Part shown: piece after piece, positions 52,120-60,574 of the stretch
How positions within the stretch are numbered: the first letter of the stretch is position 1
Layout of the letters: every line of letters starts with the position of its first letter
Source of the DNA: Sulfitobacter donghicola DSW-25 = KCTC 12864 = JCM 14565
Lineage (GTDB): Bacteria; Pseudomonadota; Alphaproteobacteria; Rhodobacterales; Rhodobacteraceae
Assembly (NCBI RefSeq): GCF_000622405.1
Contig: NZ_JASF01000005.1
Coordinates: 1,550,001-1,614,000 of the forward strand
Direction: 5' to 3'
Length of the DNA: 64,000 nucleotides
Translations under genes and position numbers: made by a program
Notes under the pieces: model-generated
What the model was told of the DNA's origin: nothing
The model's input: only the letters and a program-made list of their open reading frames with translations
Database searches by the model: none

Positions 52120-52495
52120 GTTCGATCAATGCCGATGCAGCCCGGAACAGGCCATATCCGCGCAATGCCTCTCGGGGGAAGGTTTCGATGCCGACGGTGT
52201 GGCCAACATAGGGAGTGCGGACCATGTCAGCCCAGACCGTGCGGCGACCGACCTTGTGTGGCAACAGGCCAACCAGACCGCCCAAGGCGGCAGGGGTAAC
52301 GCCGTAACATTTGGCGAAGCGGATCACGTCAGCGGGCATGGGCCAGCCGTCGCTCTCTGGTGCTTCCGATGCCCAAGCGAGCAACGCCGCCTGCGCAAGG
52401 CGAAGCTCCGGCGCGAAGGCGCTCGCGTAACCATCGACAATCCACTGGTCGCGCTCCGCCTGTGTCATGGCGTCAATGTGCGCGGGGCGGTTCAT
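52097..52495 (-). CDS. Hypothetical protein
   Basis: This 132-aa protein has a helical, DNA-binding-like look (VIRFAKCYGVTPAALGGLVG), with MTQAERDQWIVDGY near the start. It overlaps both neighbours (ATGA with 52492). Function unknown; could be a small regulator. Confidence 0.5.
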   Translation of the reverse strand: MNRPAHIDAMTQAERDQWIVDGYASAFAPELRLAQAALLAWASEAPESDGWPMPADVIRFAKCYGVTPAALGGLVGLLPHKVGRRTVWADMVRTPYVGHTVGIETFPREALRGYGLFRAASALIEREAATLH

Positions 52496-52752
52496 GCGCC
52501 GCGTCCCGGGCCAGAGTAGGCATCGCCCAAGACATTGCCCTGAATCAGGGCCGGGACGAAACCGGCCTCTGCGGTCGCGGCAACCTGAGTTGTGTCGAAA
52601 CCGGCGAAGGGTGTGTTGTGGCGCGTGGCGAGGGCATTTGCGGCCGCAATGGCTGCGGTGCCGTCGGCGGCCTCAACGACTGCGCCATGCAGTGTCGCGG
52701 GGTTCTTGAGATGCTCGGCCCCCTTGGGCCGGGTCACGAGGAAGAGGGGCAT
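52492..52752 (-). CDS. Small hypothetical protein
   Basis: This 86-aa protein starts MPLFLVTRPKGAEHL and is rich in alanine. It overlaps the next and previous genes (ATGA and 19 bp). Similar small proteins occur in phage-like islands; no function inferred. Confidence 0.5.
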   Translation of the reverse strand: MPLFLVTRPKGAEHLKNPATLHGAVVEAADGTAAIAAANALATRHNTPFAGFDTTQVAATAEAGFVPALIQGNVLGDAYSGPGRGA

Positions 52753-53468
52753 CTTGCGTTCTCCTTTTTGTTGAGCGCCAGCTTCACGCGGGCCAGCGGG
52801 TCGCGCCGCCCGACTTGAAACTCGCGGTTGATGTTGAGGGCGGACTGGGCCGCCAGTTTGATCTTGGTGACGGCGTCCTGAACAGCGCGCGTTTCATCAC
52901 CTACCAGCCGTTCGGCCAGTTCGGCGGTGGACAAGGGCCGGTCGCGCCGGGGCATCCGGTCAACAACGGCGACGATTGCGGCACCGAGGGGTTTGTTGCC
53001 GGTTGCGACTGCGAAGGCGGCCATGTTGCGCAACTCGACATTTCCCGCGCCGCTGAGCTGGGCCTGATAGTTGGTGCGCTCCGGTGTGCCCAAGCCAGCA
53101 CGGGCAAGGACAGCCTGCGGCGAGGCGAACAAGGTGGCGGTCAACGCGACTGTGTCAGCGGCGGCGTTGACCTCTTTGATGTAGCCCCAGCGGGTGTCTT
53201 CGCTGTTGGCGGCAACCTCGCCCCGGGCCTTGGCGGCCACCTTGCGGGCGGCTGATGCCTGATCCTCGGGCGGGAAACCTGCGGCAGCGGCGGACTTGGC
53301 TGCATCCTCGCCACGGCTTGCGATGCCAGCCTCAAGGCCGTCAATCACGGTGCCGAGCTTCGCGGCCCGCTTGGTGGCGTGGTCGGCAAGGCTGATGATC
53401 TCAGCACTGGCGAGCAGTTTGCCGGGCGGGGGCAATGGTGGGGTGTTGTCGGGGGCGGTTTGGTTCAC
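52734..53468 (-). CDS. Hypothetical alanine-rich protein of the island
   Basis: This 244-aa protein is mostly alpha-helical (residues 25-160 alanine and lysine rich). It starts MNQTAPDNTPPLPPPGKLL and ends KENARCPSSS. It is first gene of a four-gene minus-strand operon (53468 to 51895). It could be a coiled structural or nucleoid-like protein; unassigned. Confidence 0.5.
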   Translation of the reverse strand: MNQTAPDNTPPLPPPGKLLASAEIISLADHATKRAAKLGTVIDGLEAGIASRGEDAAKSAAAAGFPPEDQASAARKVAAKARGEVAANSEDTRWGYIKEVNAAADTVALTATLFASPQAVLARAGLGTPERTNYQAQLSGAGNVELRNMAAFAVATGNKPLGAAIVAVVDRMPRRDRPLSTAELAERLVGDETRAVQDAVTKIKLAAQSALNINREFQVGRRDPLARVKLALNKKENARCPSSS

Positions 53469-53608
53469 TGATCAAGGCTCCTCTGCTTGGGGCCGCCAGT
53501 GTGCTTGCGCCCTCCGCTGGGCGGCCTATTCCTGCATCAGAAGATACCGCGCCGTCTGGGGGAGAGGCGATTGGAAAGACTTGTTGCCTACGTCAGTTCA
53601 GTGGCTTG

Positions 53609-54517
53609 CTACATTGGCGCATCAATGTCATCGACCTTTTGATCCACTGACCTGACCAAGTTTTCCAGCGTTGTGGCTAAACTCAACAGCAACGCCTGAT
53701 CAATTTGGTGCAACTCACCGGTCTCTCTGTCCACGCCGTTCCTATGGACGCAATCGTGGCGCATTTTGATCGCCTTCTGGATTATCTCCAGTTCTTCTCC
53801 CTCCGGGAGAATGTTGATTCCCAGCCCGACACGGAAAAGGCTGTTCGCTTTTTGCACATCGTGGAATGATACCGCCCTAAGGTATTCAAGCAGCCGGGTT
53901 TTCGCAAAGTCTTCAACACCGATAGCGTCCGCAAGTTCGAACTTTTTGCTGCCAATCCCCAAACTCTTGGACCCGAGTAGCTTTTCTTGGGCTTTTGGGT
54001 GGTTAGCCACGGTCAGGATCAACGTGTCCGCAAGAAAGGCTTCAAGTGCCGTAATGCTCTGTGCCAAAAGCATCCGCGCCAACATTTGAGACTGATCGTC
54101 GAGCAAGACTTGAGCAGTCAGGGCCTTCACATCACCGATTGTTTGATTGAAGGCGCGGTAAACTGGTCGAGAAAGCAGTTCTTGCTGTTCTAACCACTCG
54201 TAGTATTCGTGGTCATAGTCATCGTAGTCACTGGCGAAACCACGCATAGGATCAGTTGTGATTGTCTTTTCGGGATAGTCATCGAGCTCAATTTCGCAGC
54301 TATCCCAATCGGTTTTCACCCATCCGTCAAAATTGTGCCCACCACTGAAACACTGCACGTTAACGGGAAGATGAGTGCTATCGCCATCGTCGTAGACAAC
54401 TGGCAGTTCAACGGTTCCATCAACCTCTGATTTACATTCTGGGCAAAAGAATGTCACATCGCTCGCTTCCCATTGAGCTTCCTCCATTTCCATCATTAGA
54501 GCTTTTACAATGCCCAT
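53609..54517 (-). CDS. HEPN-domain protein with zinc-ribbon-like N-terminus
   Basis: This 302-aa protein has an N-terminal C25-x2-C28 and C56-x4-H61 (CPEC, CFSGGH) zinc-knuckle-like region, then a HEPN-like four-helix segment with R253-x4-H258 (MRHDCVHRNG), the Rx4-6H motif of HEPN RNases. Such proteins act as abortive-infection RNases or as inactive scaffolds. Low hydrophobicity and no obvious antitoxin partner next to it. It is between unrelated genes. Confidence 0.68.
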   Translation of the reverse strand: MGIVKALMMEMEEAQWEASDVTFFCPECKSEVDGTVELPVVYDDGDSTHLPVNVQCFSGGHNFDGWVKTDWDSCEIELDDYPEKTITTDPMRGFASDYDDYDHEYYEWLEQQELLSRPVYRAFNQTIGDVKALTAQVLLDDQSQMLARMLLAQSITALEAFLADTLILTVANHPKAQEKLLGSKSLGIGSKKFELADAIGVEDFAKTRLLEYLRAVSFHDVQKANSLFRVGLGINILPEGEELEIIQKAIKMRHDCVHRNGVDRETGELHQIDQALLLSLATTLENLVRSVDQKVDDIDAPM

Positions 54518-54554
54518 TGGCTTTCCTTAAATACTTGCCCAAAGACAATTAGAA

Positions 54555-54609
54555 ATTGAAATTATACAGAGAACACCTGCAAGGTGCCGCTTGTATGTAT
54601 AGTTTCAAT
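54555..54609. repeat. Interrupted inverted repeat between HEPN gene and TerS-like gene
   Basis: ATTGAAATTATAC (54555-54567) and GTATAGTTTCAAT (54597-54609) match as a 13-bp inverted repeat with one mismatch, enclosing a small second hairpin CACCT-GCA-AGGTG. The region is A/T rich. It could be a terminator, a small RNA or an operator. Confidence 0.4.
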
Positions 54610-54661
54610 GAAAGCAATTTTCCACGGGAATGAGCCGGAAACAGGCAACCAGTAAGGGGCT

Positions 54662-55117
54662 TTAACGGTCCTGCGCCGCTGGCGGCGTCACATCCCTCTT
54701 CTCAGCATCCCGCAAGAAGTCCTCAACGCTCTGCTTTGCCGGAACAACCAAGACGCCGCCGGTGTTGACGTTGACGCTTAGGTTTGCCTCTATCGCTTCG
54801 CCTTCGCGGTACTGGTGGCGGGCCTTCAACAGGAAGATGTTCGCGACGATGTTGCCTTCATCGGCGGCGGCGCGGAGGTTGCCCACGAGGACGTCATGCT
54901 CAACTGCGCGGCCCTGTTCCAGCGCGTCTTCAACCTCCGGCTGGCGTCCACGCACGGCCCGAAAGGCATCGCGGCCCATGCCCAAGGCGCGGGCAATGGT
55001 CACGACGCTGCATCCCCGGGCGGCAAGATCGCCCACCACTTTGAGGCCGGTGTCGGTGACGACGTATTCGCTCTTGCCGATGTCATTGACCACGCGGCGG
55101 GCTGGCAGGTCGGTCAT
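54662..55117 (-). CDS. Terminase small subunit-like/HTH protein
   Basis: This protein of about 151 aa starts MTDLPARRVVNDIGKSEYVV. The middle has a homeodomain-like helix-turn-helix (CSVVTIARALGMGRDAFRAVRG) and IFLLKARHQYREGEA, reminiscent of TerS. It overlaps the resolvase gene by ATGA. In a phage satellite TerS would redirect packaging, but the assignment is by motif only. Confidence 0.5.
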   Translation of the reverse strand: MTDLPARRVVNDIGKSEYVVTDTGLKVVGDLAARGCSVVTIARALGMGRDAFRAVRGRQPEVEDALEQGRAVEHDVLVGNLRAAADEGNIVANIFLLKARHQYREGEAIEANLSVNVNTGGVLVVPAKQSVEDFLRDAEKRDVTPPAAQDR

Positions 55118-55725
55118 TGCGCCGCCTCCTTCATCTCGCGGTCGTATTCGGTGCAGACCCGCTGGCTCAACCCTTTGCCGCATTTGAGGGTCTTCGCGAT
55201 CCGGTCCATTCCCATCTTCTGGCTGCGCAAAGAGCGGATGGCGGCAACAATGCCGTCGCCCGCCGGTGGCCGCCCGATCTGCGCACCCCGGGCGCGGGCG
55301 CGTTCCATCCCGGCTTTCGTGCGCTCGACGATCATCGCCCGTTCAAACTCCGCGAAGACGGCTGCCATGCCCAAGAGGGCGCGGCCAGAGGGTGTCGTGG
55401 TGTCAACGCCCTGCTGGTCAAGGTAGAGGTCCACGTTCAAAGAACGCAGTTCTTCAAACAGCCCAACAAGCTGCGCCAGAGAGCGCCCGAGGCGGGAAAC
55501 ATCCCACGCCATCAGCACGTCGAACTTTCGCCGGGCGGCATCGGTCATGACAGCCTCAAGCGCCGTCCGTTTGGCGCGGCCCGCCACGCCGGAGACGGTT
55601 TCATCATAGATGCCCACAACATCCCAACCGGCCCGTTCTGCCACGGCTTTCAGGGCGCGCAGCTGGTTCTCTGAGGATTGCTCGCCAGTGCTGACGCGGG
55701 CATATATCGCGGCGCGTTTTTTCAT
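55114..55725 (-). CDS. Serine resolvase/invertase
   Basis: This 203-aa protein has nucleophile Ser in YARVSTGEQSSENQL (S10 region), SRLGRSLAQL, and a C-terminal HTH (IAKTLKCGKGLSQRVC). The start MKKRAAIYARV at 55725 is chosen over 55905 because the extra N-terminus is unlike the family. Resolvases bind inverted sites upstream; the 55.9-56.3 kb region next to it has such repeats. Confidence 0.85.
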   Translation of the reverse strand: MKKRAAIYARVSTGEQSSENQLRALKAVAERAGWDVVGIYDETVSGVAGRAKRTALEAVMTDAARRKFDVLMAWDVSRLGRSLAQLVGLFEELRSLNVDLYLDQQGVDTTTPSGRALLGMAAVFAEFERAMIVERTKAGMERARARGAQIGRPPAGDGIVAAIRSLRSQKMGMDRIAKTLKCGKGLSQRVCTEYDREMKEAAQ

Positions 55726-55984
55726 CCTTGTTGCTCCATGTTCCGTTAACTCAATACGAGAACGTAGCGTGAACAATGTTGGCGCGTCTACCCCCGGAAC
55801 CGTTCGGTTGGAGGGTCGGTTTCTGGTGGCAAAGAAAGCCCAACAAGCGTGGGGTTTGGCCGATGCGACACGACAACCCCTTTCGGGGTAGGTGGAAGTT
55901 GGCACGGATTGCGCAGGGCGAATGCCTCCAGTCCCTTTTAGGAGAGCGGCAAGCGCGTGTTGCAGTGTTCAACTGCCCAAGTGG

Positions 55985-56262
55985 GAGCGGGCCAGAATGA
56001 TAGGGGGCGGTAAAGCCGGTAAATGTCGGCTGTTAGTAAGTCTCTGTATATTCTATAGTTTCCCGACTTTACCGACCTTACCGACTTAAGAGGAGGTATA
56101 GGGAACGCTTCCTAGAGCTTTTCTTTTCTGGGTTCACCGGGTCGGCTCGGGCGAACTCGATCTAAGGCCGGTAAGTCGGTTAAGTCGGGAAAACGCTTTT
56201 TATTCAACAGTCTATCATTTTCGACCCCAGAGCCGGGGTCGGTTGAGGGTCGGTAAAGGCGG
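55985..56262. repeat. CGGTAA-type inverted repeat cluster, possible origin or res site
   Basis: This 538-bp gap (55726-56263) holds no plausible gene. It contains repeated CGGTAA and its reverse complement TTACCG: at 56005 and 56014, then CCCGACTTTACCGACC followed by TTACCGAC at 56064-56087, CCGGTAAGTCGGTTAAGTCG at 56169-56188, and GGTCGGTAAAGG at 56250-56261. The blocks at 56064 and 56169 form a large near-perfect inverted repeat. It is positioned between primase-helicase and resolvase genes. Confidence 0.6.
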
Positions 56263-56263
56263 T

Positions 56264-58720
56264 TCAGAATGGCTCGCCCCCGGTCCAGTCCAGCGCATCG
56301 TCCCATTCCTGCGTCGGCAGTTCCGGGCACGCGTTCCACGCCGCCCGGGCCTCACCCAAGATCGGCAAGACGTATCCCGAGGGCCGCCCCTTCCGGCTCT
56401 TCTCAGCACCGATCTGTTTCAACGCATCCGAAACGGCATTTGCGGTCACTGCGCCGCGTGTCTGTCGCTGGATGGCATCTCTGAACTCGTTGGTCGCAAT
56501 GAATGGGCGGGCTTCAGTGCCTCGCGGATCACTGCCCGCTTCGAACGGAAGCGAACCCTCTCGCAGCATGTCCAGAACCGCCGCCTTCACCGGATCAAGG
56601 CCACGTGCCCTCTGGTCTTCCAACGCGGCGGTGTCGGGCCGGTCGTCCCTTGGGTGCCAGTCGCCCAAGTCCATCGCAAGCAGGTCGTGTAGCATTGCGG
56701 ACAAACCCGCGCCGTCGATCTCGGCATAGAGCGGCTTGAAGTATGCCTTCTCTTGCCGGTGTGCGTCCGACACGTCGAAGACGGCATAGCGCCGCTCATA
56801 GGGGCCAGCAGGCACGATCCACTCGCTGTTGCTTGAAATTACGACGTGCAGCATGTTGGGCCACGACACTGCATCCTTACCCTTTCCCTCAATGGTCAAG
56901 GTTGGTTCGGTCAGGAATGTCTTGATCTTGGCCTCAGCCTTGCGGTCGCCGTCCCAGATCACCTCATCAGCGAACAGGAGGCAGCAGTCCCGGAAGTGCA
57001 GGTTGAATCGACCGGTGATCAATTCGCTGCCGCCGGTGTGTAGGCCGTGCTGCCCAAAAAGCTGCGCCATTGCGCGGCCAAAGACCCCCTTGCCCGTGCC
57101 GGGCTCGCCTCGGAAGACAAGGGCAACCTCGGCAGGTTCATCAGGGTTCTGGACGGTCCATGCCATCCATCTTTCAATGTACGCGGCAAGCTTAGCGTCA
57201 CCGCCTGCGAGGACGTCGCGGATGTGGGCGCGCATCAGATGCCAATCGCCGGGTTCGGGCTTAACCGCAAATCCCTGCCAAAGGTTCAGTCTACGTTTTG
57301 CGCCTTCGCCAACGACTTCGCCCGCACGGGGTTGAAATGTCAGGGAGTGAAATTGGCGGCGCAGAGGGTTTTCAAGCCACCACTTGCCCAATGGCATGAA
57401 GCGCTCATTTCCTTCTCTGTCCTGCCCGACCACTACCCTCTGGTTTAGGTAGCGGTTGCGAACGTCTTCAAAGCTTTGAAGCGATGGCACAAGGCGAGTC
57501 ATGCCCTTTTTACCAGTTGGCATCTCGACAAACTCCATCACCCGACACTTGCTGTCTTGGTTGCTCAAAACGGCGTGGAGGTCATTCAGCTCGCGCAGCT
57601 TTGGGTCAATCGCCTGCTCGCGCGCGCGCCGCATCTGGCGGGCGACATACTGCTGGGGACGGGGCTGGTCGTGGACGTGGGCGCTGATCGCATGATCGCG
57701 ATCCATCACGCAGGCAGCCATCACATCGTCGGGCACATCGGCCCGCACCATTTCGCACAACACTGCAAACAAGACCTCTGACCGGGAAGGGTACTTTGCT
57801 GGGTCGTCCGGATCGCCACCGTTGACGATGAGCATTTTGGTGCGAGACGACACAGCGGGCGGAAGGTCGTCCAGCACCACTTGGGGTAGGTTGGCGGACA
57901 GGTCGACTTTGCTCAGGGGTACATTCTGGGCACCTAACTTTTCCGCTGCCTTGAATACTGAAATGGGGTAGACACGCGCCCAATCAACCTCAACGACCGA
58001 TGCGAGCGCTGCCTTGCGGCCCTTCTCGCGCTTCTTCTTGCCGGGCAGATTGACGGTTCCGGGCAATCGCATGATACGGTCGATGTTGTGGCAGGCATCG
58101 CCTTGTAGCATCGTTTCGATGTTCAAGTTGTAGGCTTCCAACTCTGCTGCCGTCGCCTCATCGCCATTGGTCTCATGTTCCTTGTCCAACATCCAGAAGC
58201 CTTGATAGCCACCGCCGCTGTCGATGATGACAGTTGGCTTAGGCTCGAACTCCCGGAGAAGCTTCAACGCCCGAACACGTTCGCTTTCAAGCCTTTCGCC
58301 CGGGCGTGGGTCCACATCAACGTGCAGGCACCGCATTCCCCGCATGTCGGTCTTTTTGGGCTTTGACAGGACTGGGCGGATTACCGGGTTCACCGTGAAG
58401 TAAAGATTTTGTTTGCCCTGCCGATGTTCAATCCAATTCTGCATCTCAGACTGTTTTCCGGCTTCAAACGTCGTCGTGGTTATCCTCCCGCTGTCTGGGT
58501 CGATTGCCGTCAGCACCCAAGGGCCGCCCTCTACCCACGTCTGCAAGAACTGGACTGCATCTGATGTGCGCCCTACGGGCGACAAGTCTTTTTGGTCTGC
58601 CTCGGACACGACGTCGGGTATAGTTTCGGGGATGATGTTCGAGTGACTTTTGTCATGCTCTCCTGCGCCCCCGGTTTCCGTCCCAGAGCCGGGGGTGCGT
58701 TCATCTTCGCGGCGGTTCAT
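56264..58720 (-). CDS. Primase-SF3 helicase replication protein
   Basis: This 818-aa protein has an N-terminal archaeo-eukaryotic primase-like region (CLHVDVDPRPGERL, DSGGGYQGFW, DRIMRLPGTVNLPG; about 125-235) and a C-terminal SF3/D5-like ATPase (GEPGTGKGVFG about 540-552, FADEVIW Walker B, SSNSEWIVP). It likely starts replication of the excised element. It overlaps the AlpA-like gene by ATGA. Confidence 0.85.
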   Translation of the reverse strand: MNRREDERTPGSGTETGGAGEHDKSHSNIIPETIPDVVSEADQKDLSPVGRTSDAVQFLQTWVEGGPWVLTAIDPDSGRITTTTFEAGKQSEMQNWIEHRQGKQNLYFTVNPVIRPVLSKPKKTDMRGMRCLHVDVDPRPGERLESERVRALKLLREFEPKPTVIIDSGGGYQGFWMLDKEHETNGDEATAAELEAYNLNIETMLQGDACHNIDRIMRLPGTVNLPGKKKREKGRKAALASVVEVDWARVYPISVFKAAEKLGAQNVPLSKVDLSANLPQVVLDDLPPAVSSRTKMLIVNGGDPDDPAKYPSRSEVLFAVLCEMVRADVPDDVMAACVMDRDHAISAHVHDQPRPQQYVARQMRRAREQAIDPKLRELNDLHAVLSNQDSKCRVMEFVEMPTGKKGMTRLVPSLQSFEDVRNRYLNQRVVVGQDREGNERFMPLGKWWLENPLRRQFHSLTFQPRAGEVVGEGAKRRLNLWQGFAVKPEPGDWHLMRAHIRDVLAGGDAKLAAYIERWMAWTVQNPDEPAEVALVFRGEPGTGKGVFGRAMAQLFGQHGLHTGGSELITGRFNLHFRDCCLLFADEVIWDGDRKAEAKIKTFLTEPTLTIEGKGKDAVSWPNMLHVVISSNSEWIVPAGPYERRYAVFDVSDAHRQEKAYFKPLYAEIDGAGLSAMLHDLLAMDLGDWHPRDDRPDTAALEDQRARGLDPVKAAVLDMLREGSLPFEAGSDPRGTEARPFIATNEFRDAIQRQTRGAVTANAVSDALKQIGAEKSRKGRPSGYVLPILGEARAAWNACPELPTQEWDDALDWTGGEPF

Positions 58721-58977
58721 TCCGACACCTCCCCAGACTCAACCCACGCCCGCACGTCATCAGCGCGGTAGCGGACGCAGTGTCCGACCTTGAGGAAGGG
58801 CGGCCCGGAACGCTTTGAGCGGTAGTTTTCAAGCGCCTTGGGAGAGAAGCCCGTCATTTGGGAAACCTGATCAGCAGTCAGGTATTCAGGCGTCACGGGA
58901 ACACGCCCGCGCGGCAGTTCCCGCAGGATGCGTTCAGCGACAGCCTCCGAGATAGTTTCGATAGTCTGTTGGTCCAT
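58717..58977 (-). CDS. AlpA/excisionase-like HTH regulator
   Basis: This protein of about 86 aa has a C-terminal HTH_17 motif (YLTADQVSQMTGFSPKALEN, GPPFLKVGHCVRYRADDVRAWV). AlpA-type proteins control integrase or satellite genes. The start at 58977 (MDQQTIETI) is uncertain; in-frame ATGs at 59004 and 59040 also exist. It overlaps the primase by four bases. Confidence 0.78.
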   Translation of the reverse strand: MDQQTIETISEAVAERILRELPRGRVPVTPEYLTADQVSQMTGFSPKALENYRSKRSGPPFLKVGHCVRYRADDVRAWVESGEVSE

Positions 58978-59183
58978 TTTCGTCACCAGTCCAGACCGCC
59001 TCATCTTGACGGAAGGTTTGGTGACAGGGCGCAGGCGCATAGCGCCAACTGGGTTGCCCCGCGCCCTTTATGTTCCTTGGGCGCTCCCCGCGCGCGGCAC
59101 GTCCCAGCCAGCCGACGCAGTTATCTAGTCAATCACCCTATATTACCCTCTCGGGCGCGTTTTGGGAAACCCTGAATCCCCCT

Positions 59184-60407
59184 CTACACGCCTGAATCTC
59201 TTGTTGGTTCCGGTTCAAGCAGGGCAAAGATTGCCGCTGTCATGCGATCTTGCTCTGCCAGAAGCTTGTCGAAAAGGGCGCTCTCGTGGATGTAGACGCC
59301 ATCAATTCCCGGCACCGTGTGGTCAAGCAGCAGGCGGGCATTTACATGGTCGATGCCCTCGCGCTGGGCGATGGTCCGGTATGTGTGCCGCAGAATATGG
59401 CCCGTCTCGCTGGGCAGAGCCTTCTCTTTCCAAACCTGTGTCGCGATGACCTCGCCTGTTTTGCTTGAACGCGTTGGGAACAGCCATTCTGACTTTGGGA
59501 ATAACACCTCACCAGCGTTCATTGTCCGGCCCACAACCTCGATCATTGTAGCCGACAAAGGCAGGTCGAAGGAGCGGCCCGACTTCATCCGGGGGATCGA
59601 GATGCCACGATCAGTCAAGTTGACCCATTCACGGCGCAGCGAAACCAGCGTGCCCGGGCGCAGGCCAGACAACAAACCGAGCGTGTGCATATCTCGGCGC
59701 AGCGGGTTGGGCAGCGCTTGCACCCGCGCCCACCAGTCCGGCAGGTCGTCTGGCATGATGACGCGGTTGCTGGCCCGCTCCTTGTTGAACGTGACCGCTG
59801 CAACTGGGTTGCCCGGCAGAGAGTCAGGGTCATCGACCACCTTTAGCGCGAAGTTGTAGGCAGCCCGGAAGTCCCGCATGGTCTTGTTTGCGGATGGGCC
59901 GCCGTGATCACGGGTTATGCGGCGATGTTCCTCTCTAGCCATGGACCGTTTAATCTCACCAATTGGTTTGTCTGCCCAAGCGATGATGTAACGATCCAGC
60001 CGATCAAGCATGTTCTCCACTGAACGCTCAGAACAATCCCGGGCGCGCATGTCGGCTATGTATTCCTCATAGAGGCGGCGCACGGTCCAAGCACCTGCAT
60101 CTGCCGCCGGGTCCATCGGTGATGCGTTCGGGTCGATACCCAACTTGATTTGCTCAATTACTGCGGTGGCACGACTGCGGGCATCTTCCAATGACATTTC
60201 TTTGGTGGTGCCGAGGGTGTGGCGCACAGTTTTAACAAGCTTGCGCCGTCCCCGCTGACCTTGCCAGAGGTCTCGTTGTATTTTGTAGGATTTTCCCGTT
60301 TTGTTCACAGCCACCATCAAGCCCGTCACTTTGGCGTCCCTAACAACACTGGGTTTTCCTTCAAATCGAAGCCCTTTGACGAACCCTTCTGTCAATCTTT
60401 CTGGCAT
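59184..60407 (-). CDS. Tyrosine integrase of element 2
   Basis: This 407-aa phage-type integrase has an N-terminal DUF4102-like arm-binding domain (GLMVAVNKTGKSYKIQRDL, in part) and a C-terminal catalytic core with SGLRPGTLVSL (R), MKSGRSFDLPLS (K), HILRHTYRT (H-x2-R) and Tyr in GVYIHESALFD. It ends away from attR; the start lies 168 bp from the attR repeat with GAACCGT repeats between them. Confidence 0.9.
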   Translation of the reverse strand: MPERLTEGFVKGLRFEGKPSVVRDAKVTGLMVAVNKTGKSYKIQRDLWQGQRGRRKLVKTVRHTLGTTKEMSLEDARSRATAVIEQIKLGIDPNASPMDPAADAGAWTVRRLYEEYIADMRARDCSERSVENMLDRLDRYIIAWADKPIGEIKRSMAREEHRRITRDHGGPSANKTMRDFRAAYNFALKVVDDPDSLPGNPVAAVTFNKERASNRVIMPDDLPDWWARVQALPNPLRRDMHTLGLLSGLRPGTLVSLRREWVNLTDRGISIPRMKSGRSFDLPLSATMIEVVGRTMNAGEVLFPKSEWLFPTRSSKTGEVIATQVWKEKALPSETGHILRHTYRTIAQREGIDHVNARLLLDHTVPGIDGVYIHESALFDKLLAEQDRMTAAIFALLEPEPTRDSGV

Positions 60408-60423
60408 TACTCTCTCCCTTTCC

Positions 60424-60465
60424 GAACCGTCTATCTGCCCTCAGGTAGAACCGTTTACGAACCGG
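60424..60465 (+). repeat. GAACCGT repeats upstream of the element 2 integrase
   Basis: GAACCGT at 60424-60430 and 60448-60454, with GAACCGG at 60459-60465, between integrase start and attR. They probably include the arm-type binding sites of the integrase. Confidence 0.45.
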
Positions 60466-60574
60466 GTGGCGTAAGGGATCAAGCGAGCACTTAAGGGTAG
60501 GTATACGACCAACTAGCTGAAAAAGCTAATATAAATAGGTTGTGGGAGGGCCGGGGAGAGTTGGCAATCTCCGT

